A stretch of 64,000 nucleotides of DNA, taken from NCBI RefSeq assembly GCF_902498915.1, contig NZ_CABVLQ010000001.1; one strand, 5' to 3'. The notes beneath the pieces are model-generated. The model was given only the letters and a program-made list of their open reading frames with translations, did no database searches and was not told where the DNA came from. Shown piece after piece: positions 26,878 to 34,993 of this stretch (its first letter is position 1; every line of letters starts with the position of its first letter). This stretch comes from Escherichia ruysiae. Its GTDB lineage: Bacteria; Pseudomonadota; Gammaproteobacteria; Enterobacterales; Enterobacteriaceae. The position numbers and the translations under genes were made by a program.

Positions 26878-27693
26878 CTACGAATTAATATGCTCCTTGC
26901 TGTAACGCCGCTTCCACGCTGCTGGCGTTAAACCGGTGTGCTTGCGAAAAATCTGCCGGAAATAGCCAACGTCATTAAACCCGCACAACGCCGCCACTTC
27001 CGTGAGCGATCGCGCTTCGCTAATTAACAGCTTTTCGGCTTCGCGCACCCGCTGGCGGTGGATTGCTTCTGTTAACGTCAGATGAAACACCCGCCGGTAG
27101 ACACGCCCAAGATAATCGGCATTGCAGTACAGCTCGCGGGCTAAAAGCGCCGTAGAAAGCGGGCGATGATATTGCGTGCGGATCAGTTTCTGCGCTTTCC
27201 AGGCAAGGGTAGTACCTGCGCCATCGGCCTGTTCATCAAGACGCGCGTCACGGGTGAGTTGCTGCAAAATCAGCAGCACAATAAACTCCAGCGCCGGAGT
27301 GCGTTGATGCTTTTCCTGCTCGCTTAAAAACTGGCGAAACAGTGCACTCAACGCCTGAGGGTCGGCGACTTTGGTTTGCTGCGGCACGCTAAGATGAGTG
27401 AGCCAGCGTGGATCGTTGTCCGGCGCTTTAACCTCAAAATGCAGCCAGTAAAATTTGAGATCGGCGGGAAAATCCTCCACCCCAACATGCTGTCGGTTCG
27501 GCCAGAGTAATAAACTCTCTCCCGCATCGACCAGAAATATCCGTTCTTCTTCCTGAATCGCTAATCGACCTTTTTCGACAAAGATAATTTCCCATGACTC
27601 CAGCCGCCTTGCCGGATGCCTCCCTACGCCACGGGAAATAAATAATCCACCATTTTGCACTTTAATCGGTAACGTCATGGATAATTCAAGCAT
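26878..27693 (-). CDS. AraC-family regulator of the neighbouring arabinoside genes
   Basis: A 271-residue activator-type protein. The N-terminal half is a cupin-like sensor (ESWEIIFVEKGRLAIQEEE, LLLWPNRQHVG). The C-terminal 100 residues hold two helix-turn-helices (LSTALLARELYCNADYLGRVYRRVF and RSLTEVAALCGFNDVGYFRQIFRKHTGLTPAAWKRRY). It is divergent from the transporter and glycosidase genes across a 225-bp spacer, so it probably senses an arabinose-containing sugar and activates them. I do not recognise a K-12 orthologue at this place. Confidence 0.85.
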   Translation of the reverse strand: MLELSMTLPIKVQNGGLFISRGVGRHPARRLESWEIIFVEKGRLAIQEEERIFLVDAGESLLLWPNRQHVGVEDFPADLKFYWLHFEVKAPDNDPRWLTHLSVPQQTKVADPQALSALFRQFLSEQEKHQRTPALEFIVLLILQQLTRDARLDEQADGAGTTLAWKAQKLIRTQYHRPLSTALLARELYCNADYLGRVYRRVFHLTLTEAIHRQRVREAEKLLISEARSLTEVAALCGFNDVGYFRQIFRKHTGLTPAAWKRRYSKEHINS

Positions 27694-27918
27694 TGATATG
27701 TAATTTCCCGCTTATTCATTAATGATGAAACACATTACCTTTTGATTATTAATCAAAAATATTAATTTCACCTGATCCATTTCACACTTTTAAATTCAGG
27801 TCGGAATCGTCACCTTTTTTTACTCTTTTCTCGCCTTGTTGATATTCCCGTTCACGGCAGAATTAATAAGGTCATTTCAATAAAACAAAAAATTGCTCCC
27901 TATTCACGAGGAATATCT
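27694..27918. promoter_or_regulatory. Divergent AraC-regulator / GPH transporter control region
   Basis: AT-rich spacer. It contains a perfect palindrome TTTTGATT-ATT-AATCAAAA at 27740-27758 and the sequence CATTTCACACTTTTAAA near 27778, resembling a CRP half site. The ribosome site CGAGGAATA precedes the transporter ATG at 27919. Likely regulator-binding region; the palindrome's role is inferred. Confidence 0.5.
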
Positions 27919-29319
27919 ATGACCTCTACACCGATTACTACCGCTGATATCGCTAAAGGTAAAATTGACGATGCGTTATCTGTACGGGAAAAAATAGGCT
28001 ACGGCCTGGGTGACGCAGGCGGCACCGTAATAACTTGCCTGATCATGAATTTTCTCACCTTTTTCTACACCGACGTTTTTGGATTAACTCCGGCGCTGGT
28101 TGGCACGCTGTTTATTGCACTGCGCGTGTTTGATGCCATCTCCGACCCGGTGATGGGCGTCATTGCCGACCGGACGCAAAGTCGCTGGGGGCGCTTTCGT
28201 CCGTGGCAGCTATGGATTGCCGTCCCTATTGGCATTATCGGCATCCTGACGTTCACCGTGCCAGATGCCAGCATGGGAGTAAAAATCGCCTGGGCGTTCG
28301 GTACTTACCTGCTCCTTTCAGTCGGTTATACCGCCATCAACGTACCGTACTGCGCGCTGATCAACACCATGACCACCCGCCACAATGAAGTGATCTCCTG
28401 CCAGTCCTGGCGATTCGTTCTCTGTGGCGTAGCGGGATTTCTGGTTTCGGTAGGCTTACCATGGATGGTAGATCTCTTCGGTCAGGGTAATGCCGCGCGC
28501 GGCTATCAACTGGGCGTCGGCGTATTGTGCGCCATTGCCGTGGTGATGTTCCTGTGTTGTTTTTTCTGGATTCGTGAACGGGTGCCGCTCTCCACAATGG
28601 GGAAATTTACCCTGCGCGAACATCTTGCCGGGCTGCGTAACAACGACCAACTGCTGCTGATGCTGGTCATGTCTTTCCTGCTGATTAACGTCTTTAATAT
28701 TCGCGGCGGTGGGTATATGTACTTCATTACCTACGTCTTACAAGGCAGTACGGGCTACACGTCGCTGTTCTTCACCATGGTCACCTTCGCCTCCATTATC
28801 GGCTCGGTGATTGTCAGCCCGTTAACGCGGCGTTTCGATACCGTCAAAATTTACTACTACACCAACCTGCTCCTCGCTGCGCTGGCAGTGTTGATGTGGT
28901 TCCTGCCCTCCGGCCCGGCTTATCAAACGCTGTGGCTGGCGGTGATCCTCGGCAACGGCGTGATTCTCGGCTTTACTCTACCGCTGCACTTCTCGCTGAT
29001 GGCTTTTGCCGATGACTATGGCGAATGGAAAACCCGTGTGCGTTCCTCCGGCATGAACTTTGCTTTTAACTTGTTTTTCATCAAGTTGGCCTGGGCCTCC
29101 AGCGCCGGGATCATCAGCCTGCTATTTATTTTTGTTGCCTATCAACCTGGCGTAGAAAACCAGACCGCCAGTTCGCTGGGCGGGATCACAGCAATGGAAA
29201 CACTGCTGCCTGCGCTGTTCCACCTGCTGCTGGCGCTGGCAATCCGCTTTTGCAAACTCAATAACCCTATGATGTCACGCATTGCTACCGACCTGCGTCA
29301 GCGTCATGTCCAGCCTTAA
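27919..29319 (+). CDS. GPH-family (MelB/YicJ-type) sugar:cation symporter
   Basis: A 466-residue inner-membrane transporter of the glycoside-pentoside-hexuronide family, with about 12 hydrophobic segments. It has the family N-terminus KIGYGLGDAGG and the motif RVFDAISDPVMGVIADRTQSRWGRFRPWQLW, and YGEWKTRVRSSGMNFAFNLFF in the second half. Relatives YicJ and melibiose permease import glycosides. With the GH127 enzyme 11 bp downstream it probably imports an arabinofuranosyl oligosaccharide. Not part of K-12 at this locus as I recall. Confidence 0.88.
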   Translation: MTSTPITTADIAKGKIDDALSVREKIGYGLGDAGGTVITCLIMNFLTFFYTDVFGLTPALVGTLFIALRVFDAISDPVMGVIADRTQSRWGRFRPWQLWIAVPIGIIGILTFTVPDASMGVKIAWAFGTYLLLSVGYTAINVPYCALINTMTTRHNEVISCQSWRFVLCGVAGFLVSVGLPWMVDLFGQGNAARGYQLGVGVLCAIAVVMFLCCFFWIRERVPLSTMGKFTLREHLAGLRNNDQLLLMLVMSFLLINVFNIRGGGYMYFITYVLQGSTGYTSLFFTMVTFASIIGSVIVSPLTRRFDTVKIYYYTNLLLAALAVLMWFLPSGPAYQTLWLAVILGNGVILGFTLPLHFSLMAFADDYGEWKTRVRSSGMNFAFNLFFIKLAWASSAGIISLLFIFVAYQPGVENQTASSLGGITAMETLLPALFHLLLALAIRFCKLNNPMMSRIATDLRQRHVQP

Positions 29320-29329
29320 GGAGCACAAG

Positions 29330-31300
29330 ATGAACATTTCGGAAGTCGATCTGCACAAACTGACGGTTAGCGATCCGTTCCTCGGTCAATATCAGCAATT
29401 GGTACGCGACGTGGTGATTCCTTATCAATGGGATGCGTTAAACGATCGCATTCCCGAAGCGGAACCCAGCCATGCGATTGAAAACTTTCGCATTGCCGCC
29501 GGACTGCAAGACGGGGAGTTTTACGGGATGGTATTTCAGGATAGCGACGTCGCCAAATGGCTGGAAGCGGTAGCCTGGTCGCTGTGCCAGAAGCCGGACG
29601 CCGAACTGGAAAAAACCGCTGACGAGGTAATCGAACTGGTCGCCTCCGCCCAGTGCGAAGATGGCTATCTCAATACTTACTTTACGGTGCAAGCACCGGA
29701 AGAACGCTGGAGCAATCTGGCGGAGTGCCATGAACTCTACTGCGCCGGTGATCTGATTGAAGCCGGAGTCGCCTTCTTCCAGGCCACGGGTAAGCGGCGC
29801 TTGCTGGAGGTGGTTTGCCGTCTGGCCGATCATATTGACAGCGTATTTGGCCCAGATGAAAGTAAGTTACACGGTTATCCTGGTCACCCGGAAATTGAAC
29901 TGGCACTGATGCGTCTGTATGAAGTGACCGAAGAACCGCGCTACCTGGCACTGACGAACTATTTTGTCGAACAGCGTGGCGCACAGCCGCACTTTTACGA
30001 CCAGGAGTATGATAAACGCGGGCAGACTTCGCACTGGCACACCTACGGCCCGGCGTGGATGGTGAAAGACAAAGCCTACAGCCAGGCGCATTTGCCCATC
30101 GCACAGCAGCACACCGCCATCGGCCATGCAGTACGCTTTGTCTACCTGATGACTGGCGTCGCACATCTGGCGCGTTTAAGTCACGATGAAAGCAAGCGTC
30201 AGGACTGTCTGCGGCTGTGGAACAATATGGCCCAGCGTCAGTTATATATTACCGGCGGCATTGGCTCGCAGGGCAGCGGCGAGGCGTTCAGCAGTGATTA
30301 CGATCTGCCGAATGACACGGTTTACGCCGAAAGTTGTGCTTCCATCGGCCTGATGATGTTTGCCCGGCGAATGCTGGAAATGGAAGGAGACAGTCAGTAT
30401 GCCGATGTGATGGAGCGCGCGCTGTACAACACCGTACTCGGCGGTATGGCGCTGGATGGTAAACATTTCTTCTACGTGAATCCGCTGGAAGTTCATCCCA
30501 AAACCTTAAAATTCAACCATATCTACGATCATGTTAAACCGATCCGCCAGCGTTGGTTTGGTTGCGCTTGTTGTCCGCCAAATATCGCCCGCGTGCTAAC
30601 CTCGATTGGTCATTATCTCTACACGCCGCGTGAAGATGCGTTGTATATCAACATGTACGCGGGAAACAGTATGGAAGTGCCGGTAGAAAATGGCACGCTG
30701 CGCCTGCGGGTTAGCGGGAACTATCCGTGGCATGAACAGGTGACGATTGCGGTTGAATCTCCGCAGCCGGTGCGTCATACCCTGGCTTTACGTCTGCCGG
30801 ACTGGTGCACGCAGCCACAGGTCACATTGAATGGAGAAGTCGTCGAGCAGGATATTCGTAAAGGCTATCTGCATATAGCCCGTGAATGGCAGGAAGGCGA
30901 TACGCTGAATCTGACGCTGCCGATGCCAGTGCGTCGCGTTTACGGCAACCCGCTGGTGCGTCATGTGGCTGGGAAAGTAGCAATTCAGCGCGGTCCGCTG
31001 GTGTATTGTCTGGAGCAGGCCGACAACGGCGAGTCATTACATAATCTGTGGCTACCCGCCGATGCGCCGTTTACGACATTCGAAGGCAAGGGATTATTCA
31101 GCCATAAAATCCTCATTCAGGCGCCTGGTTATCGGCTTGAACAGAGCAATCCAGAGCAGCAACCGTTGTGGCATTACGACAATGCCCCAGCCAAACGCCA
31201 GCCGCAAACTCTGACGTTTATCCCGTGGTTTAGCTGGGCTAACCGTGGCGAGGGCGAAATGCGGATCTGGGTGAATGAAGAGAACCGTCGCCATCCGTAG
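29330..31300 (+). CDS. GH127 beta-L-arabinofuranosidase (DUF1680)
   Basis: A 656-residue cytoplasmic glycoside hydrolase. In the GH127 founder HypBA1, zinc is held by Glu338, Cys340, Cys417 and Cys418, with Cys417 as nucleophile. The equivalents here are Glu334-Ser-Cys336 (YAESCASIG) and Cys414-Cys415 (GCACCPPNIAR), so an active zinc-cysteine enzyme is expected. It should remove L-arabinofuranose from hydroxyproline-rich plant glycoproteins or arabinan-like sugars. No signal peptide, consistent with intracellular cleavage after import by the upstream GPH transporter. Start MNISEVDLHKLTV at 29330 follows AAGGAGC; upstream open codons overlap the transporter. Confidence 0.9.
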   Translation: MNISEVDLHKLTVSDPFLGQYQQLVRDVVIPYQWDALNDRIPEAEPSHAIENFRIAAGLQDGEFYGMVFQDSDVAKWLEAVAWSLCQKPDAELEKTADEVIELVASAQCEDGYLNTYFTVQAPEERWSNLAECHELYCAGDLIEAGVAFFQATGKRRLLEVVCRLADHIDSVFGPDESKLHGYPGHPEIELALMRLYEVTEEPRYLALTNYFVEQRGAQPHFYDQEYDKRGQTSHWHTYGPAWMVKDKAYSQAHLPIAQQHTAIGHAVRFVYLMTGVAHLARLSHDESKRQDCLRLWNNMAQRQLYITGGIGSQGSGEAFSSDYDLPNDTVYAESCASIGLMMFARRMLEMEGDSQYADVMERALYNTVLGGMALDGKHFFYVNPLEVHPKTLKFNHIYDHVKPIRQRWFGCACCPPNIARVLTSIGHYLYTPREDALYINMYAGNSMEVPVENGTLRLRVSGNYPWHEQVTIAVESPQPVRHTLALRLPDWCTQPQVTLNGEVVEQDIRKGYLHIAREWQEGDTLNLTLPMPVRRVYGNPLVRHVAGKVAIQRGPLVYCLEQADNGESLHNLWLPADAPFTTFEGKGLFSHKILIQAPGYRLEQSNPEQQPLWHYDNAPAKRQPQTLTFIPWFSWANRGEGEMRIWVNEENRRHP

Positions 31301-31318
31301 GATCGATAAAGCGCAGAT

Positions 31319-31406
31319 TGCCTGATACGACGCTTAACGCGTTTTATCAGGCATAAAAGCCGGTGTAATTGTAAGGGTCGGATAAGGCGTTTACGCCGCA
31401 CCCGAC
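31319..31406. repeat. REP repeats at the chromosomal junction
   Basis: Two REP-type hairpins: TGCCTGATACGACGCTTAAC facing CGTTTTATCAGGCA (31319-31353), and GGTCGGATAAGGCG facing CGCCGCACCCGAC (31377-31406). They lie between the convergent GH127 gene and yiiG, exactly where K-12 gene order changes from the 80-min to the 88-min region. Confidence 0.85.
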
Positions 31407-31434
31407 ACTATTTTCTCACCAAAATCAAAAACGT

Positions 31435-32475
31435 TTAACGCAGGCTATTATAGTCATCAACCATTTCGTTGTACTCGCGTAACGCTTTCGGGAAAGAGTC
31501 TTCGACCATCCAGCTTGTGTTTGCATCCTGAAGTTGCTCTTTATCCCAGTCAGAGTACGGGACTTTATCTCTGACGCGGCGAACATATTTTTTAGCTTCG
31601 AGCTGATATTGGTCTGCCGAATTAATAAAGGAAAATTTCATGCCGCCTTTATCCGCTTCTTTGGCCTGCGCCACCAGCGTTTCCAGTTCAGATACTTTCT
31701 TCATTGCCGCATCTGCATCAAACTTCTCTTGCGAAATCAGGTTATTAATTTGTTTCGCTGATATCATGACAGCCAGAGAGTAGTAGTGGAATGTTTTCCC
31801 TTCTCTTTCTTCAATATTTTTCAATTCCGCAAGCTGACGCTTATCATTAATTTCCTGAATCGCCGCGTGATAAGATTCTGCTACGGGTTCAAAGGCTTCA
31901 ATATTTTTTATGAGCGTCTGGTGCAGCGTTTTCCCTTTGGCAAACGCATCATCTTTATAATTTTCCTGGGTGTAATATTTATCCATTTCGTTAATGGTAT
32001 TACCCAGCGCAACAGCGGCATTAATATAATTCAACGCCACACCATCAATGGGTTCCAGCGCAGGCGTTAACGCCACGACTCTTTTTATTCCTTTTTGACA
32101 CTCAGAGAGATTGGATTCACTAATGCCGTAGATGCCATAAACAAGGCTCTCTTTACCCGTTGGACCCTGTTTAAAATCTTTCAGCCAGTCAGCGTAACGC
32201 GCCAGGCTGTTCTGCACAGGGATCTGCAACTTATTGTAGCACTTGATATAAACATCCATTTTTTCGTCGAAAACCGCTTGTTCATCGACCACCGGTTGCG
32301 CAGGCGTTTCTGGTTTAGCTTCTGCTTTTGCAACGGGCGCTTCTGGAGCTGGTGCGGCAGGTTGACTATTGGCGGGCGGGGGAGTTTCTGTTTCGACTTT
32401 TTTATCATCACATCCGGTGATACCGAGGGCCATTATGGCGATAATAATAGCTGAAGATAATAAATTCCTTTTCAT
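31435..32475 (-). CDS. yiiG: DUF3829 lipoprotein YiiG
   Basis: A 346-residue predicted lipoprotein. The signal ends in the lipobox LGITGC (Cys22), followed by a Pro/Ala/Glu-rich linker to about residue 65. The rest is an alpha-helical DUF3829 domain of unknown function. The +2 residues after the lipid Cys are Asp-Asp, which favours inner-membrane retention by the Lol +2 rule. Close to K-12 YiiG (351 aa by memory) with a slightly shorter linker. In K-12 it neighbours fdhD; here the HSP90-like operon lies between them. Confidence 0.9.
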   Translation of the reverse strand: MKRNLLSSAIIIAIMALGITGCDDKKVETETPPPANSQPAAPAPEAPVAKAEAKPETPAQPVVDEQAVFDEKMDVYIKCYNKLQIPVQNSLARYADWLKDFKQGPTGKESLVYGIYGISESNLSECQKGIKRVVALTPALEPIDGVALNYINAAVALGNTINEMDKYYTQENYKDDAFAKGKTLHQTLIKNIEAFEPVAESYHAAIQEINDKRQLAELKNIEEREGKTFHYYSLAVMISAKQINNLISQEKFDADAAMKKVSELETLVAQAKEADKGGMKFSFINSADQYQLEAKKYVRRVRDKVPYSDWDKEQLQDANTSWMVEDSFPKALREYNEMVDDYNSLR

Positions 32476-32582
32476 TTAATTGCCTTATAAATAGATAAAT
32501 AAGAGAGTAAATATAATAAAGGAAAAAAGAAAGCGTCACTACACGCGTTTTGTTTATAAATAAATAGATATAATTCACTGAA

Positions 32583-32627
32583 TGAATAAGTCCGGTGATT
32601 TCATTGATAAATTACCGGACTTATTCA
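32583..32627 (-). terminator. Inverted repeat after the TPR gene
   Basis: A 14-bp perfect inverted repeat centred on AATAAGTCCGGT / ACCGGACTTATT (32583-32596 and 32614-32627), 17-nt loop, between the TPR-gene stop and yiiG. The outer stem is AT-rich and could supply the U-rich end. Likely terminator of the two-gene operon. Confidence 0.6.
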
Positions 32628-32685
32628 ATTAACAGCTCAACCGTTGCGAGAGGAAAGTTTCTGCCCCTCGTTATTTAAACCTGCA

Positions 32686-34992
32686 TTACATCCCATAACG
32701 TTCAGAAATAGCAGCATGTTTCTCTTCGTTCGCTCCGGCTTCTTTGGCAAGACGCCACCAGCACAACGGATGTTCCCAGTCTGCGGTCAACTCACTTAGC
32801 GTTTTATCAATATTAGCTTTAGCAACCGAACGCGGCGCGCTGATAACAAAGTAGAACGCGGGCAGTGGCTCTGCTTCTTCTCCCTGATGACTGTCCGTTA
32901 ACGTATAGTCCTCGTTACTGTTGCTCCAGTAGTACCAGTTTCGTTCACGTAGCGCCTCACGGAAGGCATTAAACTGTTCTTCACCAGGCATAACGCCTTC
33001 GCAGAACCAGGACTCGCCGTACTCAGTCGGGATAATGGTTTTCAGGCACCCATAAAGTGGCGTGAAATTCTTCTGCTCTTCCTCATCTTCAGGCCGGGTA
33101 TTCAACATTTCCGCATCGAATACCACAACTTCATCAACATGTTGTGGGTAATCTGTCCGGTAGGTTGGTTCAATGATCCTTGCCGTTACCGGTCCAATCC
33201 GCTGGGCATAGTAATAGCGGTATTCGAAGTTTTCCCGGAAACGGATATTCAGTAGTCCCCATTTTTCGTCGATAAAACCTTCGCCTTCCGTGAGTTCGAT
33301 TTCCAGTTCTGCGGCGATAGTTCGCACCAAATCCCATTGTTGTAAGATGCTGGCGGTCGCCATGATATCCCACTGGATATTACGAATATCTTCTTCACGA
33401 CTAATCATAAGTTGCTGCAATTGCTGTAAATAGTCCAGCTGCCGATCCCAGGCTTCCTGTTTTTGTGCTGCCCAGGAGCACATGCGATAAACGCCGACCC
33501 ACTCGCGCCCTTTTTCGTGTTGCAGCAACTGTTGACCAATCGACTCCAGTTCGCCCCAGTCTTCCTGTTGGTTGATCACCCGCGCACGGAACCACAACGC
33601 CATATGTAGTAACTCCGCCTGTTCATACTGCTTCGCCAGGTGTTCGATCGCTTGCTGATCGCCACGGTTAAGCAGGAGATCCAGCAGATCAAAGCAGAGA
33701 TTGTTATCTTCCTGGATGTGGCTTTCAACGTAGCGTTGCAGGAGTTCAATCGATTCATCAATCGCATTGCAGGCGTTTAACGCATTGACCAGCTTGCCCA
33801 GCAATTCCGTATCATCTGGCGTGTTCAGGTAAGCGCGGCGGAATATTTCGACGTCTTTTTCCGGATCGGGCTGCGTTTCTTCATCACTGTTTTCAGGTAT
33901 TTCTACCACCGGTCGAGCAAGCAGTTCCGCCTCTTTAGCGACGATTTTTTCACTAAGTTCAAGAAACTCGCGATCAACGCCCAGCAACGCGCGTAATTTC
34001 GGTATGTGCCGCTGAGCCAGTTTCATCGCCATTTTGGCAACCCAGACAGATTCTCGCTCCAGCGCCAGGGTAATTTGCAGTTTCGCCAGATCAACCACTT
34101 TGCGGTGCGCCCCGGCCTGTGAACGGTGCTCCAGCATTTTTTGAATGATTCGCGCCAGTTGCCAGTGGTTTCTTTGTGGATTGCGGGGAAGTAATTCAGT
34201 AATAATCTTCAGCCATGGTCCCCATGAATAGGGAGTCAGATCTGACCAACGCGGCAATTCCTCCCAGACTTCTTTGTCCTGCCCGCATAACGCCATGATG
34301 TACAGTTTTTTGAGTTGATAATTGATGCGGTCGCGTCCCCAATAATCATTTTCTTTTGCCAGTTCATCAATCACTTCTCGCGCTTCATCGTAACGCTGAA
34401 GGGCAACCAAAATATCGGCACGGGTTGCCAGCAGTGCTTCTAAATATTCACTCCCCGATGCTTTTACCGCGTCGATTTGCCTGTCGATATAAGCCAACGC
34501 CTCTTCTGTTCTGTTGGAATCCATCAGCGCACTGGCATATTCGCAGGATAAACACATAAAGCAGCTCCAGGTCGGATCAATGCGCGCGATGGTTTCTTCA
34601 CATACCGCCATACGTTCATTGGCCCAGCCAGGGGCATCTATATTCTCGTAGCAGGCGGATAAATCCTGCGTGACACAGATAGATTGCGGGCAATCTTTTG
34701 CCTCTTCCCGGTGCGCTTTTTCAAACAGCGCCACTACGTCTGGCAGTACTTTTTCGCCTTCTTCGTAGTTAGTCAGACGATGGCGCATCTCCCAGTGCCC
34801 GATAAATATTTCCAGCCACGGATTTTTGGCCACTTGATTCAATGCTTGCATTTCCGGTAATAACGAATCGTACTTTTCCATTTGCAGATGTAAAACACCT
34901 TCAGAAAAATCATCAATTATCTGCGGAATATACTCCTGCCCGGCATCACGCAACTCCTGGCTATATTTGTTGTACCACTCCCATGTATCCAT
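32686..34992 (-). CDS. Large TPR-like protein partnered with the HSP90-like ATPase
   Basis: A 768-residue soluble protein with no signal or membrane segment. Residues about 1-560 are rich in helical pairs with TPR-like spacing (for example SEYLEALLATRADILVALQRYDEAREVIDEL, and AIEHLAKQYEQAELLHMALWFRARV). The C-terminal 200 residues look like a separate alpha/beta domain with aromatic clusters (RENFEYRYYYAQRIGP, RNWYYWSNS) and no enzyme motif I can name. The start codon lies one base after the stop of the HSP90-like gene, so the two are translationally coupled. TPR proteins are classical HSP90 co-chaperones, which suggests a substrate adaptor. Not in K-12 here by memory. Confidence 0.85.
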   Translation of the reverse strand: MDTWEWYNKYSQELRDAGQEYIPQIIDDFSEGVLHLQMEKYDSLLPEMQALNQVAKNPWLEIFIGHWEMRHRLTNYEEGEKVLPDVVALFEKAHREEAKDCPQSICVTQDLSACYENIDAPGWANERMAVCEETIARIDPTWSCFMCLSCEYASALMDSNRTEEALAYIDRQIDAVKASGSEYLEALLATRADILVALQRYDEAREVIDELAKENDYWGRDRINYQLKKLYIMALCGQDKEVWEELPRWSDLTPYSWGPWLKIITELLPRNPQRNHWQLARIIQKMLEHRSQAGAHRKVVDLAKLQITLALERESVWVAKMAMKLAQRHIPKLRALLGVDREFLELSEKIVAKEAELLARPVVEIPENSDEETQPDPEKDVEIFRRAYLNTPDDTELLGKLVNALNACNAIDESIELLQRYVESHIQEDNNLCFDLLDLLLNRGDQQAIEHLAKQYEQAELLHMALWFRARVINQQEDWGELESIGQQLLQHEKGREWVGVYRMCSWAAQKQEAWDRQLDYLQQLQQLMISREEDIRNIQWDIMATASILQQWDLVRTIAAELEIELTEGEGFIDEKWGLLNIRFRENFEYRYYYAQRIGPVTARIIEPTYRTDYPQHVDEVVVFDAEMLNTRPEDEEEQKNFTPLYGCLKTIIPTEYGESWFCEGVMPGEEQFNAFREALRERNWYYWSNSNEDYTLTDSHQGEEAEPLPAFYFVISAPRSVAKANIDKTLSELTADWEHPLCWWRLAKEAGANEEKHAAISERYGM

Positions 34993-34993
34993 T

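Noticed and set aside
31301..31434. Insertion sequence end at the inversion junction
   Set aside because: Only REP units are seen; no transposase remnant or terminal inverted repeat with target duplication.
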